Shown: positions 9,841 through 17,821 of the stretch, one piece after another
How positions within the stretch are numbered: the first letter of the stretch is position 1
Layout of the letters: each line of letters opens with the position of its first letter
DNA from: Roseiarcus sp963741845
Lineage (GTDB): Bacteria > Pseudomonadota > Alphaproteobacteria > Rhizobiales > Beijerinckiaceae
Reading direction: 5' to 3'
Assembly (NCBI GenBank): GCA_963741845.1
Contig: CAVUJV010000025.1
Span: forward strand, 62,001 to 126,000
Length of the DNA stretch: 64,000 nucleotides
Notes under the pieces: generated by a model
The model's input: only the letters and a program-made list of their open reading frames with translations
The model's database searches: none
What the model was told of the DNA's origin: nothing
Program-made: the position numbers and the translations under genes

Positions 9841-11448
9841 ATGGCGGACCTCAATGCGACAGGCGGCGTGCCGGGACCGGGACAGATCGGACGCGTCGCG
9901 ATCGGCGACATCCTGCGCCGCTCGGCGCGGCGCTTCCCGAATCGCGTTGCGCTCACCGACGGCGACCGCAGCATCGCCTATGCGGAACTCGACCGCGAGG
10001 CGAACCGCGTCGCCAATGCCTTGATCGCGCGGGGCGTGAAGCCCGGCGCCAAGGTCTCGACGATCTGCAACAATTCCATTCCCTTCGTCGCGGCGAACAT
10101 GGGCATCCATCGCGCGGGCCTCGTCTGGACGCCGATCAACACGATGCTGGCGCCGGACGACATGGGCTTCATTCTCGATCACGCCGAAGTCGGCACCGTG
10201 CTGATCGACGACAATCTGTGGGCCCAGCCCGAGCGCCGCGCGGCGCTCGAAGCCCGCGGCCTCGACGTGATCGCAGTCGACCTCACAGGCGCGGCGAAGG
10301 CGACGGGTCTGCCCGTTCTGCAGGAGCTGATGCAGGGCCAGTCGGATGAGGAGCCCGAGGTTGAGATCGACGAGCGCGACCTCGCGATGATCATCTACAC
10401 CTCCGGCACGACGTCGCGGCCGAAGGGCGCAATGCATTGCCACCTCTCCGTCGTCATGTCGGCGATGAGCAACGTGGCCGAGATGAAGTACGACCGCGCG
10501 AGCGGCGTCTCGGGGCAATTGCCGCTCTTCCACTGCGCGGCGCATACGCTGCTCACGGGCGTGCTCGCGGCGGGCGGCAAGATGGCGCTGATGCGCGGCT
10601 TCGATCCGGTCGCCTGCATGGAGGCGGTGGAGCGCGACAGGCTCACCGCCTTCGTCGGCATTCCGATGATGTATCAGGCGATCGTCGCCCATCCGCGCCG
10701 CAGGGAGTTCGACCTTTCGAGCCTCAAGACGTGCATCTATGCGATGGCGCCGATGCCGCGGCCGCTGATCGAGCGCTGCATCGCGGAGCTGTGCCCGAAC
10801 TTCGTGCTCGCGAGCGGGCAGACGGAAATGTATCCGGCGACCACGATGTCGATGCCGGACCGGCAGCTTCTCCGCTTCGGCAATTACTGGGGCGAGTCGC
10901 TGATGGTCAACGAGAGCGCCATCATGGACGACGAGGGCCGGCTCCTGCCCCCGGGCGAGATCGGCGAACTGGTCCATCGCGGGCCAAACGTGATGCTCGG
11001 CTACTACAAGGACCCGAAGGCGACCGAGGAATCGCGCCGCTTCGGCTGGCATCACACCGGCGATCTCGCGATGATCGACGCGCACGGCGAGATCCTGTTC
11101 GTCGACCGCAAGAAGGACATGATCAAGTCGGGCGGCGAGAATGTCGCGTCGGTCAAGATCGAGGAGACGCTGATGGCGCATCCGGCGGTGATGAGCGCCG
11201 CCGTCGTCGGCCTGCCCCATCCGCAATGGGGCGAGGCGGTCTCGGCCTTCGTCACGCTGAAGCCGGGCGCTGAAGCCCAGGAAGCCGAGATCGTCGCCTT
11301 CGCGGCCGAGCGCCTCGGCGGCTTCCAGGTTCCGAAGCTCGTCCGGATCCTGCCCGCCATTCCGATGACCGCGACCGGTAAACTCCGCAAGACGGAGCTC
11401 AGGCAGCGCTACATGGACCTCTTCGCCACGCAGCGCGCGGAGGCGTAA
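9841..11448 (+). CDS. AMP-dependent acyl-CoA synthetase/ligase
   Basis: 535-aa class I adenylate-forming enzyme. Motifs: P-loop IIYTSGTTSRPKGAM, the GQTEMYP region, GWHHTGDLAMID, hinge FVDRKKDMIKSGGENV and C-terminal catalytic Lys in ATGKLRKTEL. It converts a carboxylic acid, ATP and CoA to acyl-CoA. The ATG at 9841 follows an AAGGAG-like site; the frame is open upstream into the end of the BKACE gene but without similarity. It is the second ligase in 5 kb and closes the rightward cluster, which suggests either two acids are activated or the two enzymes act at different pathway steps. Confidence 0.92.
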   Translation: MADLNATGGVPGPGQIGRVAIGDILRRSARRFPNRVALTDGDRSIAYAELDREANRVANALIARGVKPGAKVSTICNNSIPFVAANMGIHRAGLVWTPINTMLAPDDMGFILDHAEVGTVLIDDNLWAQPERRAALEARGLDVIAVDLTGAAKATGLPVLQELMQGQSDEEPEVEIDERDLAMIIYTSGTTSRPKGAMHCHLSVVMSAMSNVAEMKYDRASGVSGQLPLFHCAAHTLLTGVLAAGGKMALMRGFDPVACMEAVERDRLTAFVGIPMMYQAIVAHPRRREFDLSSLKTCIYAMAPMPRPLIERCIAELCPNFVLASGQTEMYPATTMSMPDRQLLRFGNYWGESLMVNESAIMDDEGRLLPPGEIGELVHRGPNVMLGYYKDPKATEESRRFGWHHTGDLAMIDAHGEILFVDRKKDMIKSGGENVASVKIEETLMAHPAVMSAAVVGLPHPQWGEAVSAFVTLKPGAEAQEAEIVAFAAERLGGFQVPKLVRILPAIPMTATGKLRKTELRQRYMDLFATQRAEA

Positions 11449-11463
11449 GAGCGCGGCGCTCGC

Positions 11464-11757
11464 TCACGCCTGCGCCGTCCCGCCGCCGAATACCGAGTTG
11501 AGGGCGCGAAAAACATCCGCTTCCGAACCGATGCAGCCGCGGAAACCGTCGGCGGGAGGATTCTCAGCCTCGAAGATCAGAATCGCGATCTGTTCGGCGG
11601 TCTCCCGCACGTCGACCGGCTGATCCTCTCCATCGTCAAGATGCATCCAAATTCGGGTGACGCCCACTGACGCCGTGAAGCCACGCGCACGGGCAATGTC
11701 CAGCCGAACTGGTGTATTGTCACGCACCGAATGGCACGTGATCCAGAGTTGATCCAT
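11464..11757 (-). CDS. Small hypothetical protein, 97 aa
   Basis: Short reading frame starting MDQLWITCHSVRDNTPVRL. I do not recognise the family. The layout (a short beta-rich stretch, then QPVDVRETAEQIAILI) resembles the general plan of FlbD-like or other small one-domain proteins, but this is only a loose impression. It ends 15 bp from the end of the convergent acyl-CoA ligase and lies downstream of two small leftward genes and REP-like DNA, so it probably belongs to the accessory patch controlled by the S24-type repressor. Confidence 0.55.
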   Translation of the reverse strand: MDQLWITCHSVRDNTPVRLDIARARGFTASVGVTRIWMHLDDGEDQPVDVRETAEQIAILIFEAENPPADGFRGCIGSEADVFRALNSVFGGGTAQA

Positions 11758-12077
11758 ACGCCGCGCCCCCTCTGCCGCAGCCCCGTTCACCGGGTTTCCG
11801 CAAATCGGCCTCAACGCGGGCCGGAAGTCAACGCCCCACTTCTGCGGAGCCGCGTTGAAATTCTCGTGAATGAACCCGGCGGCGCGTGCAATTCCGGGAC
11901 GCGGCGTTTGCGTGAGAGGCTTCGGCGCCAAGAGCCGCTTATTCTCGCATGCCCTCGGCAGATTGCCGTCGTCCCCGCGAAAGCGGGGGCCCAGGCGCCG
12001 TTTCCCGGCGCTGTTGGACGCCCGCTTTCGGGACATGAGAGCCGGCCATGGCGGCAGCCCGCCAGGCCGGCCCGACC
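11758..12077. other. Gene-free stretch containing a REP hairpin
   Basis: 320 bp between two leftward small genes. It holds one REP-type hairpin (11966-12000) and otherwise no frame, RNA fold or promoter that I can support. Confidence 0.5.
11966..12000. repeat. REP-type palindrome
   Basis: Hairpin with arms CCCCGC and GCGGGG around a GAAA loop (11973-11988), flanked by GTCGT on the left and GCCCAGGCGC on the right. This is the common intergenic palindrome of alphaproteobacterial genomes; a related copy in opposite orientation lies at 13767-13782, on the other side of the small repressor patch. Confidence 0.7.
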
Positions 12078-12662
12078 CTACAGCGCCGCTCTTGTCACCC
12101 CCATCAGTTCGCCGATCAGGTCGAGGCCGACGCGCAGCCGGTCGGAAATCACCGCGTCGGCCCGCCACGGCGTGACGAGTTCCGGCACGAAGCCGCGGCA
12201 TTCGCGCACACCGGCGCCCTCGATCACGATCCGCGTCACGATCGGCCAGGCGTGGGGGCCGATTCGGTCCTCGGCCTTGCGTATCTTGTCGCGGGCGTGC
12301 AGCGCCGCCTCCGACTGCGGTAGCCCGGGTCGCGGCCCGTAGCCTGTCGAGCCGATCCTGTCGAGCGCGACGGCGCGCAGCGCGTCGAGCCGCGCCCGCT
12401 GATGGGTGCGCCGGAGCGATTCGCCGATGAGCCAGCGGATGTCGTTGAGCTTCGGATCGTGCGGCGCCAGCACCCGGTTGGCCCGCATCGTGTCGAATGG
12501 GTCGAGGATGCGGCGAATGCGGTCCTTGTCGCGGGTCGGCGTTTCGCCGGCGTCCCGGGCGCGCGCGAGGCGCTCGGGTGTGGCGTCGAGCCGCTGCATG
12601 ACTCCGTCCACGAGTTCCTGCGGGGTCCGGAGACGCCGGGTCTTGGTCGGGGCCTTCGTCAT
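12078..12662 (-). CDS. Hypothetical protein, 194 aa
   Basis: Charged, helical-looking protein starting MTKAPTKTRRLRTPQELVDG. The C-terminal part (ALHARDKIRKAEDRIGPH to RVGLDLIGELMG) recalls the helical end of alphaproteobacterial DUF6456-type proteins, but I cannot confirm this. Its ATG overlaps the stop of the 75-aa gene upstream (ATGA), so the two are translationally coupled and face the divergent S24-type repressor gene. That arrangement suggests the repressor controls them. Function unknown; a phage- or replication-related role is possible. Confidence 0.65.
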   Translation of the reverse strand: MTKAPTKTRRLRTPQELVDGVMQRLDATPERLARARDAGETPTRDKDRIRRILDPFDTMRANRVLAPHDPKLNDIRWLIGESLRRTHQRARLDALRAVALDRIGSTGYGPRPGLPQSEAALHARDKIRKAEDRIGPHAWPIVTRIVIEGAGVRECRGFVPELVTPWRADAVISDRLRVGLDLIGELMGVTRAAL

Positions 12663-12886
12663 TCCGCGAGCTCCGCGCAAAGCTGGGCCGGAGACGTGCA
12701 CCACGAGCCGGCGGGAACCGGCGAAATGAGGCGCGGGATCGGATTCGACGGCAACGGCACGTCGGCCGGCGGTCGCGCATGTGCGCGCTTCAGGTCCTTC
12801 AGATGCCGGGCGCAGGCGCGCATCGTCGCCATCCTTTCGGTGTCCGTCCTTGGCGGCTTGCGTTGCGGATTTACAGATTCTGTCAT
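12659..12886 (-). CDS. Small hypothetical protein, 75 aa
   Basis: Short basic, proline-rich protein beginning MTESVNPQRKPPRTDTERMA. A strong GGAGG site lies a few bases before the ATG, and the stop overlaps the next gene in ATGA; both support real translation. It is the first gene transcribed leftward from the AT-rich region shared with the repressor, so it is probably under repressor control. No recognised domain. Confidence 0.6.
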   Translation of the reverse strand: MTESVNPQRKPPRTDTERMATMRACARHLKDLKRAHARPPADVPLPSNPIPRLISPVPAGSWCTSPAQLCAELAE

Positions 12887-12960
12887 GGGACCCCTCCTGC
12901 CGGCTCACTTGAAACGCGTTACAAATCAGCGCCTTGACCGCTCGCTATTTGTTCTTGATT

Positions 12961-13030
12961 TGTTCATATTCGGAAAAACTGTACCTGTTGTCAACTTTCT
13001 GTTTTTCGGTATTGCTGTTTTTCGGAAAAA
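12961..13030. promoter_or_regulatory. AT-rich divergent operator with direct repeats
   Basis: The 220-230 bp between the two divergent transcripts is much richer in A+T than its surroundings. It contains two copies of CTGTTTTTCGG (12999-13009 and 13015-13025, period 16) and two copies of TTCGGAAAAA (12969-12978 and 13021-13030). Repeats of this size and spacing between a repressor gene and its neighbours are typical operators; binding by the adjacent repressor is inferred. Confidence 0.55.
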
Positions 13031-13118
13031 TGGTTAATTCCGAGCGTGGGCAGGGCTTGCCCGAATCGCTGCGGCGGTCCGCCGCCCGCGATTCGCGCGA
13101 AATGACGTGAGGGATGCC

Positions 13119-13700
13119 GTGACCGTCGACTGGATACGCACCGGACTCAAGCACACCGGCAAGACCCGCAGCGGCCTGGCGAAAGCGCTCGGCCGCTCGC
13201 CGTCCGCCGTGACGGACCTGCTGAATGGGCATCGCCGCCTGCGCGCTGACGAAATCGCAATCGTTGCGGAATATCTCGGCATCGAACCGCCGAGAATGTT
13301 GGGCGGCGGCGGAAGGGTCGCGCCCAAGGCGCCCCTCGTCGGCTATGTGGGAGCGGGGGCGGTGGCGCATTTCTACGCCGACGGGCAGGGGCCGTTCGAC
13401 GAGGTCGACGCGCCAATCGACGCCAAGCCCGCGACGGTGGCGGTGCAGGTGCGCGGCCATTCGCTGGGCGCGCTCTTCGATAACTGGCTCGTCTTCTACG
13501 ACGACGTGCGCGATCCGCCGGACGACAGTCTCGTCGGGCGCATGTGCGTCTGCGGGCTCAGCGACGGGCGGGTGCTCATCAAGGCGCTCAAGCGCAGCCC
13601 CAACACCGGCCTCTGGAACCTGCTCTCGAACACCGAACCGCCGATCTACGACGTCGGCCTCGAATGGGCGGCGCCGGTGCGCGAGATGCGGCCGAGGTAG
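13119..13700 (+). CDS. XRE-family repressor with S24/LexA-like peptidase domain
   Basis: About 193 aa. The N-terminal helix-turn-helix (RSGLAKALGRSPSAVTDLLN) is followed by a C-terminal S24-like fold. VRGHSLGALFDNWLVFYDD holds the candidate nucleophile Ser (GHS instead of the usual GDS), and GRVLIKALKRSP holds the candidate base Lys. Such CI-like proteins repress neighbouring genes and are often inactivated by RecA-stimulated self-cleavage. The GTG at 13119 is chosen because a GAGGG site lies 5 bases upstream; an earlier GTG at 13107 is also in frame but has no site. It faces two coupled small genes, like a miniature phage-type switch. Confidence 0.8.
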   Translation: MTVDWIRTGLKHTGKTRSGLAKALGRSPSAVTDLLNGHRRLRADEIAIVAEYLGIEPPRMLGGGGRVAPKAPLVGYVGAGAVAHFYADGQGPFDEVDAPIDAKPATVAVQVRGHSLGALFDNWLVFYDDVRDPPDDSLVGRMCVCGLSDGRVLIKALKRSPNTGLWNLLSNTEPPIYDVGLEWAAPVREMRPR

Positions 13701-13712
13701 GGTTTTGCGTCA

Positions 13713-13782
13713 TGCCCGCGAACGCGGGCAGCGACGCGATAACCGCAAACGCGCGACATTCCCGGACCCCGCTTTCGCGGGG
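13713..13782. repeat. Pair of REP-type palindromes
   Basis: Two hairpins: TGCCCGCG/CGCGGGCA around AA (13713-13730), and CCCCGC/GCGGGG around TTTC (13767-13782). They separate the repressor gene from dapE and are related to the palindrome at 11966-12000, so the repressor patch is bracketed by REP DNA. Confidence 0.65.
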
Positions 13783-13810
13783 TGACGAAAACGCGTTCGT
13801 TGGAATTTCG

Positions 13811-14979
13811 ATGTCCCGCCGTTCCTTCCGCCCTCGACATCGCCCGCGCGCTGATCCGCTTTCCCTCGGTGACGCCGCAGGATGCAGGCGCCCTGCCCTA
13901 CCTTCGCGACCTCTTCGCAAGCGCGGGCTTCGCGACAGAACTCCTGACTTTCTCGGCGCCGGGCACGCCAGACGTGCTCAACCTCTACGCGCGCTACGGA
14001 ACGGCCGCGCCCAATCTCGCCTTCGCAGGGCACACCGATGTCGTTCCGCCCGGCGATGTGGCGCGCTGGCGCTTCGACCCTTTCGCCGCCGAGGTGGCGG
14101 ATGGCGTCCTCTACGGGCGCGGGGCCTGCGACATGAAGGGCGGGCTCGCGGCGGCGGTCGCCGCCGCGCTGCGCTTCACGGCCAGGCGTCCGTTCGCCGG
14201 TTCGGTCAGCTTCCTCGTCACCGGCGACGAGGAGGGGCCTTCGATCAACGGCACGGCGAAGCTGCTCGAATGGGCGGCGTCACAGGGCGAGCGCTTCGAC
14301 CATTGCATCGTCGGCGAGCCGACCTGTCTTGAAAGGCTCGGCGACACGATCAAGCACGGGCGGCGCGGTTCGCTGACCGGCCGCCTCACCCTCTTGGGCA
14401 AACAGGGTCACGCGGCCTATCCGCATATCGCGGACAATCCCGCTGCGCCGCCTCGCGCCCATGCTCGAGGCGCTCGTTTCGCCTCCGCTCGATCAGGGCG
14501 ACGCCGATTTCGCGCCATCGAATCTGGAGGTCGTCAGCGTCGATGTCGGCAATCCGGCCTCGAACGTGATTCCGGGCGAAGTGCGGCTTCTGTTCAACAT
14601 CCGCTTCAATGCGATCTGGACGCCGGAGACGCTCGCCGACGAAATCGCGCGACGGGTCGAGAAGGCGCTCAACGGCGCGCGCCATGCGCTGACCTTCGAT
14701 CCCTGCACCGCGACCGCCTTCGTGACGCATCGCGGGCCGTTCACCGACCTCGTCTCCGACGCGGTGGAGGAAGTGACAGGCATAAGGCCGACGCTCAACA
14801 CGGGCGGCGGCACGTCGGACGCGCGCTTCATCAAGGATTATTGCCCCGTGGTCGATTTCGGCCTGCCGAATGCGACGATCCATGCGGTGGACGAGCGCGC
14901 GGCGGTCGCGGACATCGAGGCGCTGTCGCGCATCTACGAGCGCGTGCTGGACCGGTATTTCGCAGCCGTGTCGTCCTGA
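13811..14979 (+). CDS. dapE: Succinyl-diaminopimelate desuccinylase, frameshifted
   Basis: DapE, an M20 metallohydrolase that removes succinate from N-succinyl-LL-diaminopimelate in lysine and peptidoglycan synthesis. Metal-ligand regions AFAGHTDVVPPG, YGRGACDMKGG, VTGDEEGPSINGT and the late NTGGGTSDARFIKD are all present. The frame changes near 14439-14441, where a CCC run appears to have one extra C (the sense should continue NPLRRLAPMLEAL). The start also looks shifted: the ATG at 13811 becomes in frame if one C of 13815-13817 is dropped. With both corrections the protein is 388 aa, normal for DapE. This gene is normally indispensable, so assembly error is likely. Confidence 0.88.
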
Positions 14980-15011
14980 GGAACGGCGCCGAAGGCGCGG
15001 CGTCTCGCTCC

Positions 15012-15776
15012 TTACAAGGATGAGGGGAAGGATGGCCCCTCGTACTCCACGCGCGCCAGATAAAGCCCGTGCGCGGGCGCGACCTGCCCGCAGCGGCTGC
15101 GGTCGGCGGCTTCGAGCGCGGCTCGCAGGGTCGCGACGGTCCAGCGCCCCGCGCCCACGTCCACGAGCGAGCCCACCATCGAGCGCACCTGCCGATGGAG
15201 GAAAGAGCGCGCCGAGACCTCGAACAGGATGAGGTCGCCGTCCCGGCTCACGTCCAGCCGGTCGAGCGTGCGAACCGGGGACGCGGCCTGGCACTGCGAA
15301 TCGCGGAAGGTCGAGAAGTCGTGGCGCCCGAGCAGCGCGATCGCCGCTTCCGCCATCGCGCCCACGTCGAGCTTCTGCTTCACATGCCACGCGCGGCCGC
15401 GTTCGAGCGCGAGCGGCGCGCGGCGATTGACGATGCGATAGAGATAGGCCCGGCCCGTCGCGCTGCGGCGCGCGTCGAAATCGTCCGCGACCGGTTCGGC
15501 CTTGAGCACCGCGATGGCGCGCGGAACGAGATGCGCATTGAGCCCCTCGGACAGGCGGAACGGCGCCCAGTCGCGTCCAAGATCGACATGCGCGACCTGC
15601 CCGGTTGCATGGACGCCCGAGTCGGTGCGCCCCGCGCCATGCGCGATCGTGCGCTCGCCCGTCATGGCGAAAATGGCGTCCTCCAGCGCTTCCTGCACCG
15701 AGAGGCCGTTCTCCTGCCGTTGCCAGCCGACGAAGGAAGCGCCGTCATATTCGAGGATGAGCTTGAAGCGGGGCAT
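15012..15776 (-). CDS. truA: tRNA pseudouridine(38-40) synthase
   Basis: TruA, 254 aa. It starts MPRFKLILEYDGASFVGWQR and has the catalytic-Asp motif AGRTDSGVHATGQ near residue 55 and the C-terminal SFLHRQVRSMVG element. It converts uridines 38-40 of many tRNA anticodon arms to pseudouridine. The frame is open 24 codons further upstream, but the family start is at MPRFKL. It is convergent with dapE and divergent from the sahR-metF transcript. Confidence 0.95.
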   Translation of the reverse strand: MPRFKLILEYDGASFVGWQRQENGLSVQEALEDAIFAMTGERTIAHGAGRTDSGVHATGQVAHVDLGRDWAPFRLSEGLNAHLVPRAIAVLKAEPVADDFDARRSATGRAYLYRIVNRRAPLALERGRAWHVKQKLDVGAMAEAAIALLGRHDFSTFRDSQCQAASPVRTLDRLDVSRDGDLILFEVSARSFLHRQVRSMVGSLVDVGAGRWTVATLRAALEAADRSRCGQVAPAHGLYLARVEYEGPSFPSSL

Positions 15777-15861
15777 GGCGCCCGCTCTTAGAGCCGAACG
15801 CGCGGTTTTGAAAATCTTCGATCGCGATCCGTGTCTCGCCCTTGCCAACCCGCCTCACAAC

Positions 15862-15881
15862 ACATAAAGATATGTTTATGT
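15862..15881. promoter_or_regulatory. SahR-type palindromic operator over the start codon
   Basis: A 20-bp palindrome with half-sites ACATAAA and TTTATGT around an AT-rich centre; only the pair 15869/15874 does not match. It overlaps the ATG region of the ArsR-methyltransferase gene, so binding would block both transcription start and translation entry. Known SahR sites of proteobacteria are palindromes of this ATAAAGATAT type; autoregulation of the sahR-metF operon is inferred. Confidence 0.7.
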
Positions 15882-16891
15882 CTAAATTCGAGCCTCCTCG
15901 GCCCCAGGCTTTCTCCGCGCTCCTCGCCGCGCTCGAAGCGGCGGGCGAGCCGACCCGCTTTCGCATACTGGCGCTGCTCGCGGAGGCGGAGCTGACCGTG
16001 AGCGAACTCGTCGCCATTCTCGGCCAGTCCCAGCCGCGCGTCTCGCGCCATCTCAAGCTCCTGGTCGATGCGGGCCTGGCGGAGCGCAGCCGCGAGGGCG
16101 CCTGGGCCTTCTTCCGCCTCGCCGATGAAGGCGGCGCGCTCGCGCGCGATCTCGTCGCGCGCCTCGATCCCGAGGACCCGACTTTGACGGCGGACCGCGA
16201 GCGCCTCGACATGGCGCGCGAGGCGCGGCGCAAGCAGGCCGAGGCCTATTTCGCCGAGCAGGCCGCCGACTGGGACCGGATTCGGGCGCTCCATGTCTCC
16301 GAGGCGCGCGTCGAAGCGGCGGTGATCGAACTGATCGGCGACAAGCCCTTCTACAATCTGCTCGACCTCGGCACCGGCACCGGCCGAATGCTGGAACTGC
16401 TCGCGCCGAAGGCGGGGCGCGCCGTCGGCGTCGACCAGAGCGCGGCCATGCTGGCGCTCGCCCGCAGCCGCGTCGACCAGGCGGGCCTTCGCAACGTCAC
16501 GCTGCGCCAGGGCGACATCTACGCGCCGCCCGTCGAGCGCGGCGGCTACGACCTCGTCGTCATCCATCAGGTCCTGCATTTCCTCGACGATCCGGCGCGC
16601 GCGCTCAAACAGGCCGCGCTCGCCCTGAGCCCGGGCGGGCGGCTCGTCGTGGTCGATTTCGACGCCCATACCGAGGAAGTCCTGCGGACCGATTTCGCGC
16701 ATCGGCGGCTCGGCTTCGCGCCCTCCGAGGTCGAGGGCTATCTCACCGAGGCGGGGCTCGTCGGCGTGCGCGTGAAGCGCATCGCGCCCGCGGCCAGCGA
16801 GGCGGACAAGCTGACGGTCGCCGTCTGGCTGGCCGAGGACCCGCGCATGATCGCCGATCCCATTCCCAAGAGCGACGTGGAGTTCGCCTGA
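15878..16891 (+). CDS. sahR: ArsR-type regulator fused to SAM-binding methyltransferase domain (SahR-like)
   Basis: 337-aa protein. Residues 8-90 form a winged HTH (ELVAILGQSQPRVSRHLKLL); about 110-300 form a class I methyltransferase fold (LLDLGTGTGRMLELL, then VVIHQVLHFLDDP). This architecture next to metF matches SahR, the S-adenosylhomocysteine-responsive regulator of methionine metabolism in proteobacteria. The ATG at 15878 (MSKFEPPRP) lies inside the palindromic operator; an ATG at 15872 and a TTG at 15842 are alternative starts. Its TGA shares a base with the metF ATG (TGATG), so the two are coupled. Confidence 0.85.
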   Translation: MSKFEPPRPQAFSALLAALEAAGEPTRFRILALLAEAELTVSELVAILGQSQPRVSRHLKLLVDAGLAERSREGAWAFFRLADEGGALARDLVARLDPEDPTLTADRERLDMAREARRKQAEAYFAEQAADWDRIRALHVSEARVEAAVIELIGDKPFYNLLDLGTGTGRMLELLAPKAGRAVGVDQSAAMLALARSRVDQAGLRNVTLRQGDIYAPPVERGGYDLVVIHQVLHFLDDPARALKQAALALSPGGRLVVVDFDAHTEEVLRTDFAHRRLGFAPSEVEGYLTEAGLVGVRVKRIAPAASEADKLTVAVWLAEDPRMIADPIPKSDVEFA

Positions 16892-17805
16892 TGGCCGCCA
16901 AGATCCTTCCGCCAAGCCGTTCCGGCGCGCCTGTCCGCGTCTCATTCGAGTTCTTCCCGCCGAAGACGCCGGAGATGGAGGCCAATCTCTGGGAGGCCGC
17001 CGCGCGGCTCGAACCGCTTCAGCCCTCGTTCGTCTCCGTCACCTATGGCGCGGGCGGCACGACGCGGGAGCGCACCCATGCGACGGTCGCGCGCTTCGTG
17101 CGCGAGACCTCGCTGAATCCGGCGGCCCATCTCACCTGCGTCGGGGCGTCGCGGGACGAGATCCGCGAGACGCTCTCCGCCTATCATGGCGCGGGCGTGC
17201 GCCACATCGTGGCGCTGCGCGGCGATCCGCCGACCGGGCTCGACGCGCCTTACGAAGCCCATCCGGACGGCTACCGCTCGACGGCGGACCTCGTCGCCGA
17301 CGCCAAGGAGATCGGCAATTTCGAGGTTTCGGTCGGAACCTACCCCGAGAAGCATCCGCAGAGCCCGACGCTTCTCCACGACATCGAGGTCCTGAAGCGC
17401 AAGGTCGGGGCGGGCGCGGACCGCGCGATCACCCAGTTCTTCTTCGACAACACCGCCTACTACCGCTTTCTCGACGTCGCCGCCGCGGCGGGCATCAAGA
17501 TCCCGATCCTGCCCGGGATCATCCCCGTGCAGAATTTCCGGCAGACGGCGAACTTCGCCCGCAAGACGGGCGCGAGCATTCCGCAATGGCTCGCCGACCG
17601 GTTCGACGGCCTCGAGGACGATCCCGCGACGCGCCGGCTCGTCGCGGCGGCGGTCTGCGCCGAGCAGGTGATCGACCTTATCGACCACGGCGTCGAGGAT
17701 CTGCATTTCTACACGATGAACCGCGCCGATCTCGTCTTCGCGATCTGCCATCTGATCGGGCTCCGGGCGAAGCCGAAGCCGGAGGCCGAAGCCGCGGCGG
17801 CTTGA
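16891..17805 (+). CDS. metF: Methylenetetrahydrofolate reductase
   Basis: MetF, 304 aa, reduces 5,10-methylenetetrahydrofolate to 5-methyltetrahydrofolate with FAD, supplying the methyl group for methionine. The TIM-barrel motifs SFEFFPPKTPEME, SVTYGAGGTTRERTH, ALRGDPP and ITQFFFDN are all clear. It begins on the last base of the sahR-like stop and is likely controlled by the palindrome upstream of that gene. Convergent with boxA. Confidence 0.96.
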   Translation: MAAKILPPSRSGAPVRVSFEFFPPKTPEMEANLWEAAARLEPLQPSFVSVTYGAGGTTRERTHATVARFVRETSLNPAAHLTCVGASRDEIRETLSAYHGAGVRHIVALRGDPPTGLDAPYEAHPDGYRSTADLVADAKEIGNFEVSVGTYPEKHPQSPTLLHDIEVLKRKVGAGADRAITQFFFDNTAYYRFLDVAAAAGIKIPILPGIIPVQNFRQTANFARKTGASIPQWLADRFDGLEDDPATRRLVAAAVCAEQVIDLIDHGVEDLHFYTMNRADLVFAICHLIGLRAKPKPEAEAAAA

Positions 17806-17821
17806 GCGGCCCCAAAGCCGC

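Noticed and set aside
11464..13700. Complete prophage
   Set aside because: No integrase, terminase, capsid or lysis genes; only a repressor-like gene and small unknown genes.
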